From the NCBI GenBank assembly GCA_041484525.1, contig JBGPHT010000009.1:25947-89946 (forward strand): 64,000 bases of DNA, given 5' to 3'. The position numbers and the translations under genes are program-made. This document shows, piece by piece, positions 1-8,978 of the stretch. Source of the DNA: JBGPHT01 sp041484525. GTDB lineage: Bacteria; Acidobacteriota; Terriglobia; Bryobacterales; Bryobacteraceae. The notes under the pieces are model-generated. The model saw only the letters and a list, made by a program, of their open reading frames with translations, had not been told where the DNA came from and did no database searches. Each line of letters opens with the position of its first letter. The first letter of the stretch is position 1.

Positions 1-3000
1 GCAACAGTTGCGACCACGCCGGCCGGTACCTATACACTTACCATCACCGGTATCAACGGCAGCCTGACGCATACCGCCACAGTCTCGCTCACGGTGTCCC
101 GTCCCGGGGTTGCGTATGACAACAAGGTGAGTTCGGACATCGACTTCGGCGTGACCACGGTTACTACGCCCGCATTTGTCATCGGGAGCGCCGCGAATCG
201 AGCCGCGACGATCATGGTCTCCATGAGTGGGAATAACGCGACCAACATCACGGCGAAGTTGGGCGGGGTCACCGGCACCCTGATCCCGGGGACCGACTCC
301 GGGACCGCGGCTTCGATTCGTACCTTGATGTTCCAGGTGATCAATCCACCGTCCGGCTCGCAAACCGCCACGGTCTCCTGGACGACCAGCATGCACGTGG
401 ATGTCGGGGTGATCACGGCTAGCGGAGTCGATCAGAGTACTCCGTGCATAAACGGTACGAATACCGCCACCAATTCGACCGCGGCAGCGACGTCGTCGTT
501 GACAGTCACCAGCAGCCCGGGTGATTTGACGGCGAGTGTCGGCTTTTCGGGCAACGGTTGGGTGACCCCGTTCACCAACCAAACCCTTAAGTGGGGAATC
601 GATTCAGGCGAGGTTGGTGGAGACATTGGACCCGGCACGGGCACCACTACGCATACGTGGAAGGATCAGTACGCTTTTCAAACTCATGCGGTCTCGGGAG
701 CGAACTTCAAAGCGGTTAGCGGGCTCCCCGACTATACGCTAAGCGGCTCGCCCGCGAGTCAGACCGTCGTGCAGGGCGCCTTGACGAGCTACGGCGTCAC
801 GATCGCACCGACGGGCGGCTTCGGCGGTCAGGTGACGCTGAGCGTAACCGGGTTGCCAACCGGAGCCACGGGCACCTTCAACACCAATCCAGCGACGACG
901 ACGTCCACGCTGGCGGTGACGACAGCCGCGACCACGCCGGCCGGCACTTATACCCTGACAATGACGGGTGTCAGCGGAAGCCTGACGCACACCGCCACGG
1001 TCTCGCTCGTGGTGAACGTACCCGCCGACTTCACGGTGAGCGGCTCGCCTGCGAGTCAGACCGTCGTGCAGGGCGCCTCGACAAGCTATGGAGTCACGAT
1101 CGCACCGGTGGGCGGCTTCAGCGGCCCGGTTACCCTGAGCGTGACGGGACTGCCAACCGGAGCTACAGGCACCTTTACTCCGAACCCGGCGACCACATCA
1201 TCAAACCTTGCGGTGACGACAGCCGCGACCACGCCGACCGGCACCTATACGCTGACCGTCACCGGTGTCAACGGTAGCCTCACGCACACCGCCACGGTGA
1301 CACTCGTGGTGAACGTGCTTCCCGACTTCACGGTGAGCGGCTCGCCTGCGAGTCAGACCGTCGTGCAGGGCGCCTCGACGAGCTACGGAGTTACGATCGC
1401 ACCGACAGGCGGCTTCGGCGGCTCGGTGACGCTGAGCGTAACCGGACTTCCAACCGGAGCGACGGGCACCTTTACTCCGAACCCGGCGACGGCATCATCA
1501 AACCTTGCGGTGACAACAGCGGCGAACACGCCGACCGGCACCTATACGCTGACCGTCACCGGTGTCAACGGTAGCCTGACGCACACCACCACGGTCACAC
1601 TCGTGGTGAACGTGCCCCCCGACTTCACGGTGAGCGGCTCGCCCGCGAGTCAGACAGTCGTGCAGGGCAACTCGACGAATTACGGAGTTACGATCGCACC
1701 GACAGGCGGCTTCGGCGGCTCGGTGACGCTGAGTGTGACGGGGCTTCCAACCGGAGCCACAGGCACCTTTACTCCGAACCCGGCGACGACAACCTCAAAC
1801 CTTGCGGTGACGACAGCCGCGAGCACACCGACGGGCAACTATACGCTGACCGTCACCGGTGTCAGCGGAAGCCTGACGCATACCACCACGGTCACACTGG
1901 TAGTGAACGCGTCCAGCGACTTCGGGCTGAGCGGTTCGCCCGGGAGCCAAACGGTCATACAGGGTAACTCGACCAGCTACGGAGTCACGATCGCGCCGAC
2001 GGGCGGCTTCAGCAGCCCGGTGACCCTGAGCGTAACGGGACTGCCAACCGGAGCCACGAGTTCCTTCGATACGAACCCGGCGACGACAACCTCAAACCTT
2101 GGGGTGACAACAATCGCGAGTACACCGGCCGGTACTTATACGCTGACCATCACCGGTGTCAGCGGCAGCCTGACGCACAGCACCAGCGTCACGCTGGTGG
2201 TGAACGTGCCCCCCGACTTCACGGTGAGCGGCTCGCCAGCAAGTCAGACGGTCATACAGGGTGGTTCGACTAACTATGGGGTTACGCTCGCCTCTGTGGG
2301 CGGCTTCTCAGGCCCGGTGACCCTGAGCGCGACGGGACTGCCAACCGGCGCCACGGGCACCTTTAACATCAACCCGGCGACGACCACCTCAACGCTGGCG
2401 GTGACAACAGCCGCGAGCACGCCGGCCGGCACCTATACCCTGACCATCACCGGTGTCAACGGTAGCCTGACACACATCGCTACCGTCACGCTGGTGGTGA
2501 ACGTGCCCCCGGACTTCTCGGTGAGCGGTTCGCCAACGAGTCAGAGCGTCATACGGGGCAGCGCGACGAGCTATGGGATCACGATCGCGCCGGTGGGCGG
2601 TTTCTCAGGCTCGGTAACACAGAGTGTGACGGGACTGCCAACCGGAGCCACGGGCACCTTTAGTCCGAATCCGGCAACGACGACGTCCAACCTTGCGGTA
2701 ACGACAGGCGCAACTACGCCGGCCGGTACTTATACGCTGACCATCAACGGTGTCAGCGGCAGTCTGACGCGCACCACCACGGTCACGTTGATCGTGAACC
2801 TGCCCCCCGACTTTACGCTGAGCGGCTCGCCCACGAGTCAGAGCGTCATACGGGGCAGCGCGGCGAGTTACGGGATCACGATCGCACCGGTGGGCGGTTT
2901 CTCAGGCTCGGTGACACAGAGTGTGACGGGACTGCCAACCGGAGCCACGGGCACCTTTACTCCGAATCCAGGAACGACGTCGTCAACCCTGGTGGTGACG

Positions 3001-4017
3001 ACAGCCGCGACCACGCCGGCGGGCACCTTTACCCTGACCATTACCGGCATCAGCGGGAGTCTGACGCACACCACCACGGTAACGCTCATAGTGACAGTGC
3101 CCCCTGACTTCTCGCTGACCGGCTCGCCCGCGAGCGCGACAATCGTACAGGGCCGCTCGACGAACTACGGGATTACGATCGCGCCGGTGGGCGGCTTCGC
3201 CGGCCAGGTGACGCTAAGCGTGACGGGGCTGCCAACCGGAGCCACGGGCACCTTTAACACAAACCCGGCGACGACAACCTCAACGCTGGCGGTGGCGACA
3301 GTCGCGACCACGCCGGTCGGCACCTATACCCTGACCGTCACCGGTGTCAACGGCAGCCTGACGCACACCGCCACGGTCACACTCGTGGTGGCCCGTCCCG
3401 GCGTCTTGTATGACAACAAAGTAAGCTCAGGCTTTAAATTCGGAGTAACCACGGCTACGACGCCCGCCATTGTCATCGGGACCGGCACGAATCGAGCCGC
3501 GATGATCATGGTCACCATGATTGCTAATAACGCGACTAACATCACCGCGAGTCTGGGCGGCGTCGCCGGCACCCTGATCCCCGGGACCGACACCGGGACC
3601 ACGGCTACGATTCGTACCCTGATCTTCCAGGTGATCAACCCGCCGTCCGGCTCGCAAACCGCCACGGTCTCCTGGACGACCAGTATGAACGTGGATGTCG
3701 GGGTTATTACAGTCAGTGGGGCTGATCCGGTTACACCCTGTATTAATGGCGGCTTCTCCGCCGCCACTGAAAACCCGGGTGCGGCGACGTCATTGACGAT
3801 CGCCAGCAGCCTGGGCGATTTGACGGCGAGTGTCGCCTATACGACCAATAAGTGGAAGACCCCGTACACCAATCAAACCCTTAAGTGGGGACTTGATTCA
3901 ACCTCGGCGGGTGGAGACATTGGACCCGGGACGGGCACCGCCACCCACACGTGGACGGATCAGTATTCGTTCCAAAGCCATGCGGTCTCCGGAGCGAACT
4001 TCAAGGCCGCTCCGTAA
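1..4017 (+). CDS. Giant secreted Ig-like repeat protein (3' part)
   Basis: The frame is open from base 1, so the gene begins upstream; 1338 residues are visible, ending at TAA 4015-4017. The visible order is: end of an Ig-like repeat (1-99), a domain of about 205 residues beginning RPGVAYDNKVSS (about 100-720), nine tandem Ig-like repeats of 99 residues (about 730-3393; each opens D-F-T-V-S-G-S-P and contains GLPTGATGTF), and a second copy of the 205-residue domain (3394-4014). Threonine, serine, glycine and valine dominate, lysine is rare, and no enzyme motif was found. This is typical of secreted acidobacterial adhesin or stalk-like proteins. No C-terminal sorting signal, TIGR03437 domain or membrane helix is visible, so how it is retained at the surface is unknown. 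It converges on the minus-strand glycan locus. The coding call is secure; the function is inferred from composition only. Confidence 0.9.
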   Translation, partial: ATVATTPAGTYTLTITGINGSLTHTATVSLTVSRPGVAYDNKVSSDIDFGVTTVTTPAFVIGSAANRAATIMVSMSGNNATNITAKLGGVTGTLIPGTDSGTAASIRTLMFQVINPPSGSQTATVSWTTSMHVDVGVITASGVDQSTPCINGTNTATNSTAAATSSLTVTSSPGDLTASVGFSGNGWVTPFTNQTLKWGIDSGEVGGDIGPGTGTTTHTWKDQYAFQTHAVSGANFKAVSGLPDYTLSGSPASQTVVQGALTSYGVTIAPTGGFGGQVTLSVTGLPTGATGTFNTNPATTTSTLAVTTAATTPAGTYTLTMTGVSGSLTHTATVSLVVNVPADFTVSGSPASQTVVQGASTSYGVTIAPVGGFSGPVTLSVTGLPTGATGTFTPNPATTSSNLAVTTAATTPTGTYTLTVTGVNGSLTHTATVTLVVNVLPDFTVSGSPASQTVVQGASTSYGVTIAPTGGFGGSVTLSVTGLPTGATGTFTPNPATASSNLAVTTAANTPTGTYTLTVTGVNGSLTHTTTVTLVVNVPPDFTVSGSPASQTVVQGNSTNYGVTIAPTGGFGGSVTLSVTGLPTGATGTFTPNPATTTSNLAVTTAASTPTGNYTLTVTGVSGSLTHTTTVTLVVNASSDFGLSGSPGSQTVIQGNSTSYGVTIAPTGGFSSPVTLSVTGLPTGATSSFDTNPATTTSNLGVTTIASTPAGTYTLTITGVSGSLTHSTSVTLVVNVPPDFTVSGSPASQTVIQGGSTNYGVTLASVGGFSGPVTLSATGLPTGATGTFNINPATTTSTLAVTTAASTPAGTYTLTITGVNGSLTHIATVTLVVNVPPDFSVSGSPTSQSVIRGSATSYGITIAPVGGFSGSVTQSVTGLPTGATGTFSPNPATTTSNLAVTTGATTPAGTYTLTINGVSGSLTRTTTVTLIVNLPPDFTLSGSPTSQSVIRGSAASYGITIAPVGGFSGSVTQSVTGLPTGATGTFTPNPGTTSSTLVVTTAATTPAGTFTLTITGISGSLTHTTTVTLIVTVPPDFSLTGSPASATIVQGRSTNYGITIAPVGGFAGQVTLSVTGLPTGATGTFNTNPATTTSTLAVATVATTPVGTYTLTVTGVNGSLTHTATVTLVVARPGVLYDNKVSSGFKFGVTTATTPAIVIGTGTNRAAMIMVTMIANNATNITASLGGVAGTLIPGTDTGTTATIRTLIFQVINPPSGSQTATVSWTTSMNVDVGVITVSGADPVTPCINGGFSAATENPGAATSLTIASSLGDLTASVAYTTNKWKTPYTNQTLKWGLDSTSAGGDIGPGTGTATHTWTDQYSFQSHAVSGANFKAAP
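730..3393 (+). repeat. Nine tandem 297-bp coding repeats
   Basis: Unit starts (the codon for the Asp of DFTVSGSP) lie at 730, 1027, 1324, 1621, 1918, 2215, 2512, 2809 and 3106, an exact 297-bp period. Neighbouring units are highly similar at DNA level. The repeats encode Ig-like beta domains and stay in frame throughout. Confidence 0.92.
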
Positions 4018-4195
4018 GCGGCGCGGTCTGGGGTAGCGGGAGGCACTGGGCAAGAGCTTTGCCGCGACCATTCCGGTCCACGACCGCTCGGGCGGCGGGG
4101 CAGGCACTTTGGCGGATTGCAGATCAGGAAAGCTCGGGGAGACGGATCGGATCTCGGGTCGTGCCCCAGACGAATCCCCTGGCACTATGCAGCAC

Positions 4196-4921
4196 TCACT
4201 GATACGACTTCAGCATCGGCCTCATGCTGATATCCAATACCTCGGCCGTAGCCGGGAGCATAAGCGTGTGAATAACAACAGAAGCGACATCCTCCGGCTG
4301 CAGAAGCGCTTCCGGGTGATAGGCGCGTCCCTCCCGCCGGTAGATGGCTTCCTGCATCGGCGTCGCAGTACGCCCCAGAAACACAGAGAGGATCCGGATT
4401 CCTTTCGGATTGACCTCCTCACGCAGGCTGTCGGCGATGGCTTTCAACGCATGTTTTGTTGCGCCGTACTGACCCACGTCCGGCCGTTTTGCCGACAGAC
4501 CGACGCTAGAGTTGATGAAAACGATTTGTCCACGTGCTGCGATCAACAAAGGCAGTAACTGCTGGGTCAGCAAGTAGGGTGCACGAACATTTACCGCATA
4601 CAGATGGTCCAGGTCCTCCGGCCGGGCCCGTTCCATGTGGGCCTGATAAAACACACCGGCGGAATGAATCAGGATGTCAAGTCCGCCAGCCTGGTCTTCC
4701 AGATACCGAAGCAGCGGCTTGAAGTTCTCAGAAATGGTTAGATCGATCTGGAACTCTAAAACAGGGGAGAACGTGCGCGCAGCCACAGCCGTTTCCGCCA
4801 GAGCAATGGGGTTCCTTCCGACAACGCAGAGTCGCGCACCATGTCGTGCCAGCTCCAGGGCGATGGCCCGGCCAATGCCACTGCTCGCCCCTGTTACTAC
4901 CGCGACCCGCCCGGATAAATC
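4196..4921 (-). CDS. Short-chain dehydrogenase/reductase (SDR), start unclear
   Basis: A classical NAD(P)-dependent SDR: Rossmann motif TGASSGIG directly after GRVAVV, then the active-site serine region INSSVG and the Y-x-x-x-K pair in QYGATKHAL. It probably oxidises or reduces a sugar or lipid intermediate. It is the last gene of the glycan locus, 23-70 bp after the PIG-L gene depending on its start. The conserved N-terminus is encoded from about 4921 downwards, and the frame stays open to a TGA at 4967-4969. No ATG, GTG or TTG occurs in that frame before the GTG at 4786, which lies inside the fold, after the nucleotide-binding motif. The gene therefore uses a rare start codon, carries a frameshift or sequencing error at its 5' end, or has lost its start. 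The family call is firm; the coordinate of the 5' end is not. Confidence 0.8.
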   Translation of the reverse strand, partial: DLSGRVAVVTGASSGIGRAIALELARHGARLCVVGRNPIALAETAVAARTFSPVLEFQIDLTISENFKPLLRYLEDQAGGLDILIHSAGVFYQAHMERARPEDLDHLYAVNVRAPYLLTQQLLPLLIAARGQIVFINSSVGLSAKRPDVGQYGATKHALKAIADSLREEVNPKGIRILSVFLGRTATPMQEAIYRREGRAYHPEALLQPEDVASVVIHTLMLPATAEVLDISMRPMLKSYQ

Positions 4922-4989
4922 GCTGCCCGGAGGCGTTGGTGCGTAATTAAACGTATGTTTCGGCGTTCAGATAATGCCGAGTGCATGGA

Positions 4990-5643
4990 TTATAGCGCTA
5001 GTTTGCGGCAGTAGAAGGCCTCGGCGTACCCGCTGGGGGCGTTGCACTCCATTCCTCTTAGGCGCATGAGAGACAGGAAGATGTCCTCCGTAAACCAGTG
5101 CTTGGAGCGCTGGGATGCGAATGCGTCCATGAGGTAACGGACCTTTTTCTGGTAAACCTCCGTCTCGAGCGGCACGAAGACGCCGGGCTGTCCAAGATCA
5201 CCGTCGTATTTCGGGATCTCGTATTCCAGAATGAAGTGGTTGCGAAACGTATTCCAGGTCAACTCCCCGATCAGGCGGTGGTCTTGATGTGCGTCCTTGC
5301 GGTTATGGGTGAAGATCACGTCTGGGGAGACCGTCTGCTTCAGCTCTTCGAAAACCTCTTTGATCTTGGCGGCATCGAACGGCATGAATCCGTCTCGAAA
5401 AGTCTTCAGCAACGGTCCCTGCAGATCGGTCGAGCCAGCGAAGAGCGCCGCCGCGCGCCGCGCCTCCTCTGCCCGGGCTCCGGCGGCGCTGAATACGACC
5501 CAGTGCAGCACGCAGCCCGGATATTGCCCGGTCAGCCGGAGGATGGTTCCGCCACAGCCAATTTCGATATCGTCGGAGTGGCAGCCCAGGCACAAAATCT
5601 GCAAGCCTCGGCTGCCTTCCGGGTGCAGGTTGAGGTGGATCAT
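4990..5643 (-). CDS. PIG-L/LmbE family deacetylase
   Basis: A 217-residue protein of the PIG-L (LmbE-like) zinc deacetylase family, which removes N-acetyl groups from sugar conjugates. The N-terminal metal motif reads CHSDDIEIGCGG (the family AHPDDE position, with Ser for Pro), and the downstream H-x-x-D-H motif is AHQDHRLIGE. The start at 5643 is chosen because its ATG overlaps the TGA of the upstream cytidylyltransferase gene in a 4-nt ATGA junction; a GTG 66 bp further upstream would add non-conserved residues. Its place between the cytidylyltransferase and the SDR suggests it acts on an N-acetylated nucleotide sugar or glycan intermediate. The substrate is inferred, not shown. Confidence 0.88.
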   Translation of the reverse strand: MIHLNLHPEGSRGLQILCLGCHSDDIEIGCGGTILRLTGQYPGCVLHWVVFSAAGARAEEARRAAALFAGSTDLQGPLLKTFRDGFMPFDAAKIKEVFEELKQTVSPDVIFTHNRKDAHQDHRLIGELTWNTFRNHFILEYEIPKYDGDLGQPGVFVPLETEVYQKKVRYLMDAFASQRSKHWFTEDIFLSLMRLRGMECNAPSGYAEAFYCRKLAL

Positions 5644-6464
5644 GCGCCGACTGAAATGGCCGGCGAATAGTTCGCGGCTTCGGCCTGGCCGTGACTCCAG
5701 ACCTTCCACGGCGCCGCGCCCTGGTTCAGCTCTTCGAGATGTTGCTTGTCCTTAAACGTGTCCATGCATTGCCAGAAGCCCGAGTACTTGTATGCGAACA
5801 AGGCCTGCTTCTCAATCAACCGCTGAAATGGCTCTCGCACCAGTTCGTCGCCTTTGTGAATATAGCGGAAGATCTCATTGCGTAGAATGAAAAAGCCGCC
5901 GTTGATCCAAACGTCGGATCCACTCAACGGGTTGATCTCCGATACGATTCCACCAGGCTCGGCGGTAACGATGTCGAAACTCGCCGTCGGTTGCACCAGC
6001 AGAAGCGAACCGACAGCCTTGTTATTCTGAAATTCGTTCAGCATCACGGGAAGCGGGACGTCGCTCAGCCCGTCGCCGTAGTTAGCCAGGAAAACCTCGT
6101 CGTCCTGTAGGTGTGGCTGAACCGCTTTAAGCCGCTCGCCGATCGAGGCGTGGGCTCCGGTCTCCACAAAAGTGATGCTCCAGTCGTCGATGTCCCGGTT
6201 CAGATAATGGACTTTCTTGCCTCCTTGCGACCAGACAAAATCGTTGGAGACGGATTCGTCGTAGTGCAGGAAATAGTCCTTGATGCAGTTACCCTTGTGC
6301 CCCAGGCAAAGGATGAAGTCTTTGTGCCCGAAGTGCGCGTAATACTTCATCAGGTGCCATAGAATCGGCCGGTTCCCGATCTGCACCATGGGTTTGGGCA
6401 CGTCATCGGCGTATCCCCTGAGCCGCATGCCGGCTCCACCGCAAAAGAGAACAACCTTCATCAT
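5640..6464 (-). CDS. rfbF: Glucose-1-phosphate cytidylyltransferase-like nucleotidyltransferase
   Basis: A 274-residue nucleotidyltransferase. The N-terminal signature GGAGMRLRGYADDVPKPM matches the G-G-x-G-x-R-L/P-K-P-M nucleotide-binding loop, NYGDGLSD holds the metal-binding Asp, and IGERLKAVQPHL is typical of the RfbF branch. Known members make CDP-glucose from CTP and glucose 1-phosphate, the first step to CDP-3,6-dideoxy and branched-chain sugars. It lies directly downstream of a C-methyltransferase gene (20-bp gap) and overlaps the PIG-L gene by 4 nt. No CDP-glucose 4,6-dehydratase (RfbG) is recognisable in the window, so either that enzyme is encoded elsewhere or the substrate differs. 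The gene symbol reflects family resemblance. Confidence 0.85.
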   Translation of the reverse strand: MMKVVLFCGGAGMRLRGYADDVPKPMVQIGNRPILWHLMKYYAHFGHKDFILCLGHKGNCIKDYFLHYDESVSNDFVWSQGGKKVHYLNRDIDDWSITFVETGAHASIGERLKAVQPHLQDDEVFLANYGDGLSDVPLPVMLNEFQNNKAVGSLLLVQPTASFDIVTAEPGGIVSEINPLSGSDVWINGGFFILRNEIFRYIHKGDELVREPFQRLIEKQALFAYKYSGFWQCMDTFKDKQHLEELNQGAAPWKVWSHGQAEAANYSPAISVGA

Positions 6465-6484
6465 TGGCTCCTGTCTTTAACGTC

Positions 6485-7756
6485 TCAATACACGGCTACT
6501 TTTGGAATCGGCACCACGAAGCGGCCGCCCCACTCGCGGATGAACTGCAACTGTTCCATGATTTCGTCCTTCAGGTTCCAGGGAAGGATCATCACGTAGT
6601 CGGGTTTGGTCTCGCGGATCCGGTCCGGGTGATAGATCGGAATGTGTGTGCCCGGCAGAAATCGCCCCTGCTTGTACGGGCTGCGATCCACCGTGTATTC
6701 GATCAGATCCTTCCCGATACCGCAGTAATGCAACAGCGTCGCACTCTTGCCCGGGGCTCCATACCCCGCCACCGACTTGCCCTCACATGCCGCCGCGAGC
6801 AGGAATTCCAATAACACCAACTTGGTCTTTTGCGCCTGCCGGGCGAAACTCTTGTAGGCTTCCACCGCAGCCAACCCGGCGCTTTCTTCCTTTGCGATCA
6901 ACTCCCGAACGTTGGGCTCGACGTGGTGGGTTTGGTCTTCCATCCGGCAGGCATAGACCCGGAGCGACCCGCCGTGCGTCGTCAACTCTTCGACGTCGAA
7001 CACTTTCAGTCCATGCGCCTCCAGGATGCGGACCGTCGTCAGCATCGAAAAGTACGAAAAGTGCTCGTGGTAAATGGTGTCGAACTGGTTGCTCTCCATC
7101 AGCCGCAGGAGATGCGGAAACTCCAGCGTCAGCACCCCGTGGGGCTTGAGCAGGATCTTGAGCCCTTCCACAAAATCGTTCAGGTCCGGCACTTGTGCCA
7201 GCACGTTATTCCCGAGAACCAGGTCGGCACAACGCCCCTCCGCCGACAACTCGGCCGCCAGTTGTGCGCCGAAGAATCTCACCAGCGTGGGAACGCCCTT
7301 TTCAATCGCCACCTTGGCTACATTCGCCGCCGGCTCGATGCCTAATACCGGCACGTTCCGCTGTACGAAATATTGCAATAGGTAACCGTCGTTACTGGCT
7401 ATCTCGACGACGGAGCTCTGCGCGCCCAGGCCGAAGCGCGCCGCCATTTTGTGGCAGTACGTCTCTGCATGTTTGAGCCAACTGTCGGAGTAAGAGGAGA
7501 AATAGGCGTAGTCGCTGAAGATGTTCTCCGGCCTCTCGTATTGTTCCAGTTGCACGAGGAAGCACTGTTCGCAGACATAGACGTGGAGCGGATAGTAGAC
7601 CTCTCCGCGGTTGAGGTCGGCCGATGCGGGAAAAGTCTCACAGAGCGGGGACATCCCCAGATCCACAAAGGTCCGGTCGAGGCCCGCGCCGCAGAAGCGG
7701 CATGCCGGGGTGGCGACTTGTTGCTCAGTATCGAGGGGAAGCGTCATGGCAGCCAT
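6485..7756 (-). CDS. NDP-sugar C-methyltransferase, SAM-dependent
   Basis: A 423-residue protein with the three-part layout of sugar C-3 methyltransferases. An N-terminal zinc-binding region has paired cysteines (CRFCGAG and later CEQCF). A SAM-binding Rossmann core follows with VVEIASNDGYLLQYF near residue 115. The C-terminal domain ends in a GAPGKSATLLHYCG motif and a further Rossmann-like region. Characterised relatives (TylCIII, NovU type) add a methyl group to a keto-deoxysugar nucleotide to give a branched-chain sugar. The position between an epimerase gene and an RfbF-like gene fits. Two adjacent ATGs (codons 1 and 4) are possible starts. Confidence 0.88.
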   Translation of the reverse strand: MAAMTLPLDTEQQVATPACRFCGAGLDRTFVDLGMSPLCETFPASADLNRGEVYYPLHVYVCEQCFLVQLEQYERPENIFSDYAYFSSYSDSWLKHAETYCHKMAARFGLGAQSSVVEIASNDGYLLQYFVQRNVPVLGIEPAANVAKVAIEKGVPTLVRFFGAQLAAELSAEGRCADLVLGNNVLAQVPDLNDFVEGLKILLKPHGVLTLEFPHLLRLMESNQFDTIYHEHFSYFSMLTTVRILEAHGLKVFDVEELTTHGGSLRVYACRMEDQTHHVEPNVRELIAKEESAGLAAVEAYKSFARQAQKTKLVLLEFLLAAACEGKSVAGYGAPGKSATLLHYCGIGKDLIEYTVDRSPYKQGRFLPGTHIPIYHPDRIRETKPDYVMILPWNLKDEIMEQLQFIREWGGRFVVPIPKVAVY

Positions 7757-7780
7757 AGGGTTAAAAAGTGGGGGTGCGGG

Positions 7781-8833
7781 TTACACCAGTGCTGCCGTCT
7801 CCGCCGATTGCCGGCTCCAGCGCAGCGAACTGTCCAACTGCCCGGCCTTCATCAGCCTCTCGATGTGGCTGATCCGGGTATAACGGCCGCACTCGAGATC
7901 GGCGAGGGTCAGCCCCGCCGCCTGGTACGCCTGGTAGAGTTCCTGCGCTCCTTGGCGGGCGTTCCATTGGGGACGAAAGTTCGGCAGAACCCGCTTGATC
8001 TTGTCGCAACTGACACGGTAGCAGCGCTTGTCGGGACCACCGTTGGCGGCATACTCCACACGGCAGCCCGGAATGGTTTCCTCGACGATGGCGGCCAGTT
8101 CGCGGATCTGGTAGTTCTCTTCGGTCTGGCCGACATTGAAAGTCTCGTTGTGGATGACTTCCTGCGGAGCTTCGAGCACGGTCAGAATCGCTGCGGTGAT
8201 GTCGCGAATGTGGACGATCGGACGCCAGGGCGTCCCGTCGCTCTTGATGTACACCTTGCCGGTGGTGTACGCCCATGCCACCAGGTCGTTCAAGACCACA
8301 TCCAGCCGCAAGCGCGGAGACACGCCGTAGGCCGTCGCGTTTCTCAGGTAGGTCGGGCTGAAACCGTCGCCAGCCAGCGGCGCCAGATCCGCTTCGACCA
8401 GGACCTTTGACTCGGCGTACGCCGTAACCGGGCTGAGAGGAGCAGTCTCATCGTGGAACATGTCCCCTGCCGCGCCATATGTACTGCAGGACGAGGAAAA
8501 AACAAATCGCTCGACCCCTGCTTCTTTGGCCAACTCAGCCAACTGGACCGAGGCCCGATGGTTGATGCTGTAGGTGAGATCGGAATCGAGGTTGCCCAAC
8601 GGGTCATTCGACAACGCGGCCAGGTGGACTACCGCGTCGAAACCCTTCAGGTCCTGTCTGGTCAGATCGCGGATGTCTTTACAGATCTCCGGCAGCGGCA
8701 GGGCAGGTTCCCCAAACTCGCAGCCCGCAAACAGGTCCGTGTCCAAGCCGATGACTTCATGACCGGCAGAACGCAAAACCGGCCCTGTAACGGCTCCGAT
8801 GTAGCCTTTGTGGCCGGTTAACAGTATTTTCAC
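7781..8833 (-). CDS. NAD-dependent sugar epimerase/dehydratase
   Basis: A 350-residue extended SDR. The dinucleotide motif GHKGYIG is at residues 7-13, the serine stretch SSCSTYG precedes the catalytic YAESK, and the substrate domain follows. It starts at GTG (8831-8833), supported by the strong Shine-Dalgarno-like GAGGGGAG eight to ten bases upstream. It probably epimerises or reduces the keto sugar nucleotide handled by the neighbouring C-methyltransferase and RmlC-like protein. Its exact reaction cannot be read from the sequence. The 145-bp gap upstream is large for this locus and may hold an internal promoter. Confidence 0.87.
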   Translation of the reverse strand: MKILLTGHKGYIGAVTGPVLRSAGHEVIGLDTDLFAGCEFGEPALPLPEICKDIRDLTRQDLKGFDAVVHLAALSNDPLGNLDSDLTYSINHRASVQLAELAKEAGVERFVFSSSCSTYGAAGDMFHDETAPLSPVTAYAESKVLVEADLAPLAGDGFSPTYLRNATAYGVSPRLRLDVVLNDLVAWAYTTGKVYIKSDGTPWRPIVHIRDITAAILTVLEAPQEVIHNETFNVGQTEENYQIRELAAIVEETIPGCRVEYAANGGPDKRCYRVSCDKIKRVLPNFRPQWNARQGAQELYQAYQAAGLTLADLECGRYTRISHIERLMKAGQLDSSLRWSRQSAETAALV

Positions 8834-8978
8834 TTAGATCTCCCCTCAGTGCCAAGCACTTCACAGACCATTCACTTCCCCGAGCCCGTAATCCACTGAT
8901 GAATAGCTCGTTAACTACAAGCTCCAGGATGGTTTGACCAAGAATTTGGGTTTTTGTATGAAAGTCTCGATGGGACCT

